DNA from: an uncultured Lachnospiraceae bacterium
Lineage (GTDB): Bacteria; Bacillota; Clostridia; Lachnospirales; Lachnospiraceae
Length of the DNA: 11,891 bases
Direction of reading: 5' to 3'
NCBI GenBank assembly: GCA_910586015.1
Contig: CAJUGJ010000035.1
Span: 1 to 11,891 of the forward strand
Below the pieces are notes generated by a model. That model searched no databases, was not told the DNA's origin, and worked only from the letters and a program-made list of their open reading frames with translations. The position numbers and the translations under genes are program-made. This document shows, piece after piece, positions 5,743-10,740 of the stretch (its first letter is position 1; every line of letters starts with the position of its first letter).

Positions 5743-5771
5743 TTGACTTGTAAACACTCATTTGCTATAAT
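5743..5771 (+). promoter_or_regulatory. Promoter of the second repressor
   Basis: TTGACT (5743-5748), a 17-bp spacer, and TATAAT (5766-5771), ending 19 bases before the ATG. The spacer carries the CTTGTAAACA operator core, which suggests autoregulation. Confidence 0.8.
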
Positions 5772-5790
5772 TATTAAAAGGAGGTTTTTT

Positions 5791-6177
5791 ATGGTTGACA
5801 GAATAATAAAAATACGAGAAGCAGCTGGATTGAGCCAAGAAGAATTTGCTGATAAACTTGAATTATCAAGAAATTTTATAAATCAGGTAGAAAACGGCAA
5901 AAAGAATTGTTCTAAACGTACTATATCTGCTATATGTGAAAAAATTACAATTAATGGGAAATCAATAAACAAAGAATGGCTACTTTCTGGCAAAGGAGAA
6001 TTAACAAAATCTCTTACAAAATCTCAAGAAATTGGAGATTTTGTTAGTTCTGTTATGCACTTATCAGACGACGTTTTTAAAAAGCGTTTTATATCCGCCC
6101 TTCAAAAGTTAGACGAAAATGACTGGAAACACTTAGAAGAAATTACAAATAAACTACTAAATGAAAAAGAGGGCTGA
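5791..6177 (+). CDS. XRE-family phage repressor (second switch)
   Basis: A 128-residue protein. Residues about 3-62 are an XRE HTH (IKIREAAGLSQEEFADKLEL, SRNFINQVENGKKNCSKRTI) followed by INKEWLLSGKGEL, the usual HTH-to-linker signature of clostridial phage repressors. The C-terminal part (FVSSVMHLSDDVFKKRFISA, LQKLDENDWKHLEEITNKLL) is a helical dimerisation region seen in this repressor group, not an autoprotease. AAAGGAGG lies 6 bases before the ATG at 5791. It has divergent consensus promoters and operator repeats upstream, and its stop codon lies within a bidirectional terminator. It likely controls the minus cluster at 5649-4927. Confidence 0.88.
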   Translation: MVDRIIKIREAAGLSQEEFADKLELSRNFINQVENGKKNCSKRTISAICEKITINGKSINKEWLLSGKGELTKSLTKSQEIGDFVSSVMHLSDDVFKKRFISALQKLDENDWKHLEEITNKLLNEKEG

Positions 6178-6190
6178 TTTAGCCCTCTTT
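6166..6190. terminator. Bidirectional intrinsic terminator containing both genes' stop codons
   Basis: AAAGAGGGCT (6166-6175) pairs perfectly with AGCCCTCTTT (6181-6190) around a 5-base loop. On the minus strand it is followed by TTTTT within the stem and tail. The plus repressor stop (TGA, 6175-6177) and the minus 49-aa gene stop (TAA, 6181-6179) both lie inside the hairpin. Confidence 0.85.
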
Positions 6191-6328
6191 AATCATTCCT
6201 TCAATAAACCTTAAAATCACTTCGAGAATCCATGTATTTTCAATTTTCTGCACCATCTCGATAATTTCCCTGCGATAGTTTTCTTTTCTTCCAGTATTTT
6301 GAAGTTTTCCATTTTTTAGTTGTTCCAT
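6179..6328 (-). CDS. Small conserved-type phage protein (49 aa)
   Basis: Begins MEQLKNGKLQNTGRKENYRR and continues EIIEMVQKIENTWILEVILR FIEGMIKEG. A basic N-terminus is followed by two helices, with an ILEVILRFIEGMI hydrophobic face. AAGGAGAG lies 6 bases before ATG. Proteins of this pattern (QKIENTWILEVIL..I) are frequent beside XRE repressors in clostridial prophages; function is unknown. It is convergent with the repressor and shares its terminator, so expression of each could affect the other. Confidence 0.72.
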   Translation of the reverse strand: MEQLKNGKLQNTGRKENYRREIIEMVQKIENTWILEVILRFIEGMIKEG

Positions 6329-6390
6329 AATTTCTCTCCTTTTCTTCGGTGTTTTTATATTTCATCTACTATATTGCATCAAAAGGCGAT

Positions 6391-6418
6391 ATCATAACAA
6401 ACTCCGTTAATCCGACAA
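6391..6418 (-). promoter_or_regulatory. Possible promoter for the 49-aa gene
   Basis: On the minus strand, TTGTCG (6418-6413), a 16-bp spacer, and TATGAT (6396-6391), about 63 bases before the ATG. A short dyad, GACAAACTGTC (6414-6424), overlaps the -35. The match is moderate. Confidence 0.35.
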
Positions 6419-6425
6419 ACTGTCT

Positions 6426-6490
6426 AATTCTTTTTGTCACTTTTTTAAATTTTTATTAATTAATTTATCTAATCTTATATTTAAGACAAA
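6426..6490 (-). pseudogene. Decayed 3' end of an XRE regulator gene
   Basis: The 65 bases align with the 3' end of the intact XRE gene on the other side of the CRISPR array (7311-7374) at roughly 83 percent with one single-base gap. Translation on the minus strand gives FVLNIRLDKLINKNLKK then a stop, against FALNVKLDKLINVRLKKDKK in the intact gene. The 5' part of the relic is not recognisable. The two copies are in the same orientation and bracket the array. Confidence 0.65.
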
Positions 6491-6599
6491 ATTTTTAAAA
6501 ACGCGAACCTAAAGTGATCATAAAAACCCTAAGAGATTCGCAGAAAAAAATACATTTAATTAATACTAAAATTATTTATCTAAAAAAAGAAATTAATAG

Positions 6600-6628
6600 T
6601 TGTAATTAGTTGTTAAAAGAATTATAAT
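6600..6628 (+). promoter_or_regulatory. Leader promoter for the CRISPR array
   Basis: TTGTAA (6600-6605), a 17-bp spacer, and a perfect TATAAT (6623-6628). Transcription would start near 6635, about 37 bases before repeat 1, giving a pre-crRNA in the orientation expected for this repeat type. Confidence 0.6.
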
Positions 6629-6634
6629 AGAAAT

Positions 6635-6663
6635 TATACAAAATAAATAAACTTTTTTGTATA
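6635..6663. repeat. Inverted repeat in the leader end
   Basis: TATACAAAA (6635-6643) and TTTTGTATA (6655-6663) are perfect inverse copies around 11 bases and end 8 bases before repeat 1. It could be a leader-anchoring or protein-binding site used in spacer integration, or a hairpin at the pre-crRNA 5' end. Confidence 0.5.
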
Positions 6664-6671
6664 GTTTCGTA

Positions 6672-7298
6672 GTCACACTCCGTATGGAGTGTGTGGATTG
6701 AAATATCATTAAACATACAACGGATTACATCATATAATGTCACACTCCGTATGGAGTGTGTGGATTGAAATTCCAACGTGTATCTCTCGGCAGCAGCTTG
6801 ACTTTGTCACACTCCGTATGGAGTGTGTGGATTGAAATTATCAACTCTTATTTGCCTCCAAATGCAACGAAGTCACACTCCGTATGGAGTGTGTGGATTG
6901 AAATGTTTCAAGGGTTTCTCTATAATTTACACTCCATGTCACACTCCGTATGGAGTGTGTGGATTGAAATATTTCGTATTCTAGTTTATATCTATCCATA
7001 CTAGTCACACTCCGCAAAGGGTGTGTGGATTGAAATGTCTATACTTTTAGATTGTTCCATAGCGTTCTCCGTCACACTCCGCAAGGGGTGTGTGGATTGA
7101 AATGTGAAAGAATTCAACAGATTGAAAATAACCCTCGTTACACTCCGCAAGGGGTGTGTGGATTGAAATTTGCATCGAAATTACTAATAGCATCTCAATT
7201 TTAGTCACACCCCTCGCGGGGTATGGATTAAAATGAAGTAATCGAGAAAATAAGAATCCCTTTTAATGTCACACTCCGTATGGAGTGTGGATTGAAAT
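6672..7298 (+). CRISPR. Orphan type I-C-like CRISPR array: 10 repeats, 9 spacers
   Basis: Repeats start at 6672, 6739, 6806, 6872, 6938, 7004, 7071, 7137, 7204 and 7268. The repeat is 33 bp: it starts GTCACACTCC, has the stem CACTCC-GTAT-GGAGTG and ends GTGGATTGAAAT, the hallmark of subtype I-C. Spacers are 33-34 bp. Repeats 1-5 are identical. Repeats 6-8 carry GCAA-type loops, with a GTTAC start in repeat 8. Repeats 9 and 10 are 31 bp, having lost two bases in the GTGTGG region, and repeat 9 ends GGATTAAAAT. No cas gene is in the window, so function needs Cas proteins encoded elsewhere in the element or host. Translations across the array that repeat SHSVWSVWIE are artefacts of the repeat. 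Confidence 0.97.
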
Positions 7299-7308
7299 AG
7301 TAAATTGT

Positions 7309-7533
7309 TTAATTTTTTTTGTCTTTTTTTAATCTTACATTAATTAACTTATCTAATTTTACATTTAAGGCAAAGGCTAATAAACATATTGTATATACTG
7401 TTGGATGTGTCCCCTTTACCTCAATGTCACTAATGGTTGATCTACCTACACCCGATCGATTTGCAAGCTGTTGTTGTGTTAATCCCGCCCGCATCCGTAA
7501 CTTGTATAAATTATAAGTAACTTGTAACATCAT
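7309..7533 (-). CDS. XRE-family HTH regulator next to the array
   Basis: A 74-residue single-domain HTH protein: YNLYKLRMRAGLTQQQLANR (about 7-26), SGVGRSTISDIEVKGTHPTV, then a helix LLAFALNVKLDKLINVRL and a lysine-rich tail. GGGGGA lies 7 bases before the first of two tandem ATGs (7533). The stop is 10 bases from the last CRISPR repeat. A degenerate copy of its 3' end lies at the opposite flank of the array. The NVKLDKLI segment resembles small antitoxin-like and plasmid-borne XRE regulators. No toxin gene lies alongside, so a regulator of the array or of the neighbouring accessory genes is as likely. Confidence 0.82.
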   Translation of the reverse strand: MMLQVTYNLYKLRMRAGLTQQQLANRSGVGRSTISDIEVKGTHPTVYTICLLAFALNVKLDKLINVRLKKDKKN

Positions 7534-7661
7534 AAAGATATCCCCCTTGATTTAAGATACCTTTATTTTATGGATATTTATACTGATTGACTATAAAATT
7601 ATTATGTAAAAAATATCATTATTATTCCATGCGTTTGTTATGTATCATTTTATGCTTTTAT

Positions 7662-7690
7662 TTGACAAATTATTTTATATTTGATATAGT
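7662..7690 (+). promoter_or_regulatory. Promoter of the zinc-ribbon membrane protein gene
   Basis: A perfect TTGACA (7662-7667), a 17-bp spacer, and TATAGT (7685-7690), about 120 bases before the ATG. The region from about 7652 to 7690 is nearly identical to that at 8571-8612 in front of the PH-SHOCT gene. The remainder of the gap 7534-7812 is AT-rich, with no gene seen. Confidence 0.8.
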
Positions 7691-7812
7691 ATGGTATATT
7701 AAATATAGGTAGGATTTACTATAATGTTTAAAAAGTTTAAAGTTTTTTACCTGCTATAATTTCCTATCTATAAGAATAATAAAATACGAAAGCTAAAAAG
7801 GAGAAAAATAAT

Positions 7813-8511
7813 ATGGCTTTAATAAAATGTCCTGAATGTGGAAAGGAAATTAGCGATCAGGCATCTTCTTGTCCTAATTGTGGTTGTCCTATCAGTATAT
7901 CAAATAACCAACAACCTCATCATACTAAAGAACCCAAACGTGGGGGATGCTTAAAAACAATTTTTATATTTTTTGTTATTTGTATTGGAGTTGGTATTGT
8001 AGCTGGAATACAATCAAAAAAAGAACTTGAAAAATCTCAGAATAATATAGAAACAGAATCCGATGAAGATATCAAAGAAAATGCTAAACTTGTAGATGAA
8101 CAACTTTGGGCATATGTTCTTCCAGTTATAAATTCTCATAATCAGTTAATGAAAATTGTTGGAAATGAATCTTCTACAATACTGGATATTTATAATGCTG
8201 CTAAATATTTCAAAGAAATATGCCGTCAAACTTGGAGCGACCCGCCAGAAGTATCTGGAAATGGAGCAGATGAATATCTCAAAACCTGTAAAGATTACAT
8301 AACTGTTGAACAAACAATGGCTGAAAGTCTTTTAAAATATACTGATAGTAAAAAAACTAGTGATTTGTCGAAAGTACAAGATAATATAAAATATTGTAAT
8401 GAAGCAATAATTGTACTTGCAAAGAACAGAGGAATTTTTTTAACACAAAACGGATTTTCGAATGAAGAAATACAAGAGCTCGAAAACAATTTAGGAATTG
8501 AAGAAGAATAA
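7813..8511 (+). CDS. Zinc-ribbon, single-pass membrane protein of unknown function
   Basis: A 232-residue protein. Residues 6-23 form a zinc ribbon (CPEC at 6-9, CPNC at 20-23). A basic linker (about 38-48) leads to one transmembrane helix (LKTIFIFFVICIGVGIVAGI, about 47-66). A mostly helical C-terminal domain of about 165 residues follows. By the positive-inside rule the ribbon is cytoplasmic and the large domain is outside. AAGGAG lies about 9 bases before ATG. Zinc-ribbon plus membrane helix proteins are common in clostridia and their mobile elements; most are uncharacterised. The outer domain has several Cys and Trp residues (CRQTWSDPPE), but I recognise no family. It shares a promoter type with the next gene. 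Surface exclusion is conceivable but not shown. Confidence 0.85.
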   Translation: MALIKCPECGKEISDQASSCPNCGCPISISNNQQPHHTKEPKRGGCLKTIFIFFVICIGVGIVAGIQSKKELEKSQNNIETESDEDIKENAKLVDEQLWAYVLPVINSHNQLMKIVGNESSTILDIYNAAKYFKEICRQTWSDPPEVSGNGADEYLKTCKDYITVEQTMAESLLKYTDSKKTSDLSKVQDNIKYCNEAIIVLAKNRGIFLTQNGFSNEEIQELENNLGIEEE

Positions 8512-8517
8512 TAAATT

Positions 8518-8569
8518 TACTAAATACAGATGTCCTGTTTATCAAAAATCAGAGCATCTGTATTTAGTA
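8518..8569. terminator. Long hairpin between the two accessory genes
   Basis: A 15-bp perfect stem (TACTAAATACAGATG with CATCTGTATTTAGTA) and a 22-base loop, starting 7 bases after the stop at 8511. There is no long T-run, so termination efficiency is uncertain. The loop is an inverse copy of the loop of the hairpin at 9263-9294. Confidence 0.55.
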
Positions 8570-8583
8570 TTATGTGCTTTTAT

Positions 8584-8612
8584 TTGACAAATTATCTTAT
8601 ATTTAGTATAAT
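8584..8612 (+). promoter_or_regulatory. Promoter of the PH-SHOCT gene
   Basis: TTGACA (8584-8589), a 17-bp spacer, and TATAAT (8607-8612), both perfect, 35 bases before the ATG. It should be strong. The surrounding 40 bp nearly duplicates the promoter at 7652-7690. Confidence 0.85.
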
Positions 8613-8647
8613 TTGCAATATATTAATTAAATCAGGAAGAAGGTATT

Positions 8648-9187
8648 ATGATGCGTAAAGATGTAGAAGAAGCATTAAAAAAATATGGGGTTAGTACCTT
8701 TGGTAATAAAAAGAATATAGAAAAGGCAGAAGGAAAACTATGGGATGATGAAACTGTATTTTATGTACAACCAACAAATGCGGTTATATATAGTGTTAAT
8801 ATTAAAAATAAAAAAGAGTTACCTAGCGTTTTCCTATTAACTAATAAAAGAGTTCTCGTTTGTTCTAAAATAGGACTTGCGGAAACAGTAGAAACTTTTG
8901 CTTTATCGGAAATAAAATCTGTAAACTCTTCTGGAAATTCTATAAGCGGAGGGCATATTTCTATTCACACAATGACAAAAACTCTTGATATATTAGTAAC
9001 ATATAAGAAAAAAGTAATGCAAGAAATTGTAGATATGATAAATAAGGTAGTATATGATTATAATAATTCTACAAACGAAGCTGGATCTAATAACTTACAG
9101 CAAATAGAAAAACTGTATGAATTATATGAAAAAGGAATCCTATCAAAAGAAGAGTTTGAAACTAAGAAAAAGAAACTACTAGAATGA
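8648..9187 (+). CDS. Bacterial PH-like domain plus SHOCT domain protein
   Basis: A 179-residue soluble protein. Residues about 25-130 fit a bacterial pleckstrin-homology-like fold: GKLWDDETVFYVQPTNAVIY, the strand pair PSVFLLTNKRVLVCSK (LTNKRV is typical), ETFALSEIKSVNSSG and a C-terminal helix QEIVDMINKVVYD. After a linker, residues about 149-179 form a SHOCT domain (LQQIEKLYELYEKGILSKEE, then FETKKKKLL). SHOCT is usually a short oligomerisation or anchoring module. AGAAGG lies 4 bases before two tandem ATGs (8648 and 8651). There are no transmembrane segments. Such PH-SHOCT proteins occur widely in phages and plasmids of Firmicutes; their role is unknown. The duplicated promoter suggests joint expression with the zinc-ribbon gene. 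Confidence 0.85.
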   Translation: MMRKDVEEALKKYGVSTFGNKKNIEKAEGKLWDDETVFYVQPTNAVIYSVNIKNKKELPSVFLLTNKRVLVCSKIGLAETVETFALSEIKSVNSSGNSISGGHISIHTMTKTLDILVTYKKKVMQEIVDMINKVVYDYNNSTNEAGSNNLQQIEKLYELYEKGILSKEEFETKKKKLLE

Positions 9188-9262
9188 TAGAGTGTAATAG
9201 TATGTTTTACATACATTAATTTATTATAAATTAAAAGTTTATCTAATTATCATAATATATAG

Positions 9263-9294
9263 AGCTGCCCTGATTTTTGATAAATAGGGCAGCT
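9263..9294. terminator. Hairpin between convergent accessory gene and par operon
   Basis: AGCTGCCCT (9263-9271) and AGGGCAGCT (9286-9294) form a perfect 9-bp GC-rich stem around 14 bases. It lies between the ends of convergent genes and could terminate both, though T-runs are short on each side. Confidence 0.6.
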
Positions 9295-9301
9295 TCTATA
9301 A

Positions 9302-9325
9302 TTATATAACTGTATAACTATATAA
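9302..9325. repeat. Outlying copy of the 24-bp partition-repeat core
   Basis: TTATATAACTG followed by TATAACTATATAA matches the core in the 70-bp repeats (for example 10473-10496) at 23 of 24 positions. It overlaps the stop codon of the 106-aa gene, so core sites bracket the par operon. Confidence 0.6.
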
Positions 9326-9638
9326 GTTCTTTTTTCATCTTCTCTATCTGTTCCAATTTCTCGTATAATTCAATGTTTTTCTCTTTATCGGCTTTGATCA
9401 ATCCAAGAATATATTGTGTCATAGATACATATTTACCGCTAGTTATTGTTAAATGATCTGCCATTAAAGCCACGTACTCTTGATACTCTGTTATATCTAA
9501 TCTTAAATAACTTTTTTCTTTTTTGGATTTCTTTTCTGATGGTATGGCTTTGACTGCTGGAATCTCTTTAGGTTCTGACGATTGTGCTGTAGCTAATCTT
9601 TCCAGTGGATTATTATTGGAAAACTTCTTTGTTGCCAT
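9318..9638 (-). CDS. Small partition protein partner of ParA (ParB/ParG-like, putative)
   Basis: A 106-residue protein. The N-terminal 45 residues are polar and basic, probably disordered (PSEKKSKKEKSYLRLDITEY begins at about 33). The C-terminal half has a short strand (YLRLDITEYQEYVALMADHL) and helices, then a charged coiled-coil tail (NIELYEKLEQIEKMKKELI). A disordered basic N-terminus with a short strand-helix-helix core is the plan of ribbon-helix-helix centromere-binding proteins that pair with ParA. The start is 4 bases after the parA stop, and AGGAG within the parA end serves it, so the two are coupled. The assignment rests mainly on position and architecture. Confidence 0.65.
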   Translation of the reverse strand: MATKKFSNNNPLERLATAQSSEPKEIPAVKAIPSEKKSKKEKSYLRLDITEYQEYVALMADHLTITSGKYVSMTQYILGLIKADKEKNIELYEKLEQIEKMKKELI

Positions 9639-9642
9639 CCTA

Positions 9643-10392
9643 TCACGCTCCTATTATTTGTAATACTTCTAAGGCAAACGCTTTATAGTCGTCATTTACT
9701 TTAGAGGTCTTAGCATAATCAATTAATGGCTGTCTAACGGTCTGTGCCTCTGCTACAACAATTCCCTCACGAATTGCTGTCTTAAATACTGTTGTATTTA
9801 TTTTTTTAGCATAATCTTCTATCATGACTTTGATATCACGATTTAAGACAGTTCTGTTATTGTATTTAATCAAAAGGATACCTAACACCTTTAAGTTTGG
9901 ATTTAAACTGTTTTGAATACTTGTAATTGTATCATTTAGTGCTCCTAGGCCCTGTAGTGCAAATGGTCTAGGTTCTGTTGGAATAACAACATAATCACTA
10001 GCTATTAAAGATGTATAACTTAAATTGCCTAATGCTGGAGGTGTATCGATAACTATAAAATCATAGGCTTTTAATGATCCAATAACATTTTTTAGCAGCA
10101 TAGGATCAACATCTTCTGCAACCTCAATGTTTGTAAGTCTTCTATCTGATGATATGAGATCATAATATTTACAGTTAATAAGTGCTTCCGATGTCTCACA
10201 ATCTTTATTTAAAACATCAAAAATTGTTTTCTGTGGATTATCTACCCCACTAGCATAAGTAACATTTCCCTGAGCATCCATGTCAATTAGCAGTACCTTT
10301 TTATTTTTAGAGCCTAATGTACTCGCCATTGCTTGGGCTGTGGTACTTTTTCCAGTACCTCCTTTTTGTAGAGCTATACTAATAATGAACAT
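9643..10392 (-). CDS. parA: ParA-family partition ATPase
   Basis: A 249-residue deviant Walker-type ATPase that drives low-copy plasmid segregation over the nucleoid. The Walker A motif KGGTGKST is at residues 10-17 with the signature lysine (K10) and catalytic K15. The A' motif LLIDMDAQGN is at 34-43, and Walker B FIVIDTPP at 112-119. The protein begins almost at Walker A and lacks an N-terminal HTH. It is therefore of the Soj / type Ib size class, in which autoregulation falls to the small partner protein. AAAGGAG precedes the ATG by 6 bases. The 70-bp repeats lie directly upstream and probably act as centromere and operator. Confidence 0.95.
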   Translation of the reverse strand: MFIISIALQKGGTGKSTTAQAMASTLGSKNKKVLLIDMDAQGNVTYASGVDNPQKTIFDVLNKDCETSEALINCKYYDLISSDRRLTNIEVAEDVDPMLLKNVIGSLKAYDFIVIDTPPALGNLSYTSLIASDYVVIPTEPRPFALQGLGALNDTITSIQNSLNPNLKVLGILLIKYNNRTVLNRDIKVMIEDYAKKINTTVFKTAIREGIVVAEAQTVRQPLIDYAKTSKVNDDYKAFALEVLQIIGA

Positions 10393-10420
10393 ATACTTCT
10401 CCTTTATAACAATTATTTTT

Positions 10421-10687
10421 ATATAATTATATAATCAAGTAGGATTTATATAATTATATAACTAATGGCATCTTATATAATTGTATAACTATATAATTAT
10501 ATAATCAAGTAGGATTTATATAATTATATAACTAATGCTATCTTATATAATTGTATAACTATATAATTATATAATCAAGTAGGATTTATATAATTATATA
10601 ACTAATGGCATCTTATATAATTGTATAACTATATAATTATATAACTAATGCTATCTTATATAATTGTATAACTATATAATTATATAA
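10421..10687. repeat. Centromere-like tandem repeats (3 x 70 bp plus a 43-bp partial)
   Basis: Units start at 10431, 10501 and 10571. A fourth unit (10641-10683) lacks the first 27 bp. Each holds AATCAAGTAGGATT and several TATATAATTATATAA-like segments. Units 1 and 3 read GGCATC where units 2 and 4 read GCTATC, so the array probably grew by duplicating a 140-bp pair. Position upstream of parA supports a parS and operator role. This fills the gene-free stretch 10393-10740, apart from the rep terminator. Confidence 0.85.
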
Positions 10688-10703
10688 AAATTTATCTGCA
10701 ATA

Positions 10704-10736
10704 AAAAAGAGTATGTTATACTCACATACCCTTTTT
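10704..10736 (-). terminator. Intrinsic terminator of the rep gene
   Basis: On the minus strand, AAAAAGGGTATG pairs with CATACTCTTTTT (12 bp with one G-U pair) around a 9-base loop and runs into T residues, 4 bases after the rep stop at 10741. Confidence 0.8.
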
Positions 10737-10740
10737 ATAC

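Larger units (their letters stand above)
6491..6671 (+). other. CRISPR leader, AT-rich, non-coding
   Basis: About 180 bases of strongly AT-rich sequence with no open frame worth calling lie between the decayed XRE fragment and repeat 1. The leader is placed on this side because the repeat's conserved GGATTGAAAT end points away from it, and because repeats here are identical while those at the far end are degenerate. It holds a promoter (6600-6628) and an inverted repeat (6635-6663). Confidence 0.65.

Noticed and set aside
6756..7004. An 82-aa plus-strand open frame with repeated SHSVWSVWIE
   Set aside because: It is the CRISPR repeat translated; the repetition follows repeat units and spacers, not a protein.
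7037..7070. Spacer 6 as self-targeting the start of a small gene in this window
   Set aside because: Its complement shares only ATGGAACAA with the gene starts at 6328 and 5471; the rest does not align, so self-targeting is not supported.
7534..7812. Possible cas gene or toxin next to the array
   Set aside because: No open frame of useful length or recognisable motif is present in this AT-rich gap, and none of the window's proteins resembles Cas1-Cas8.
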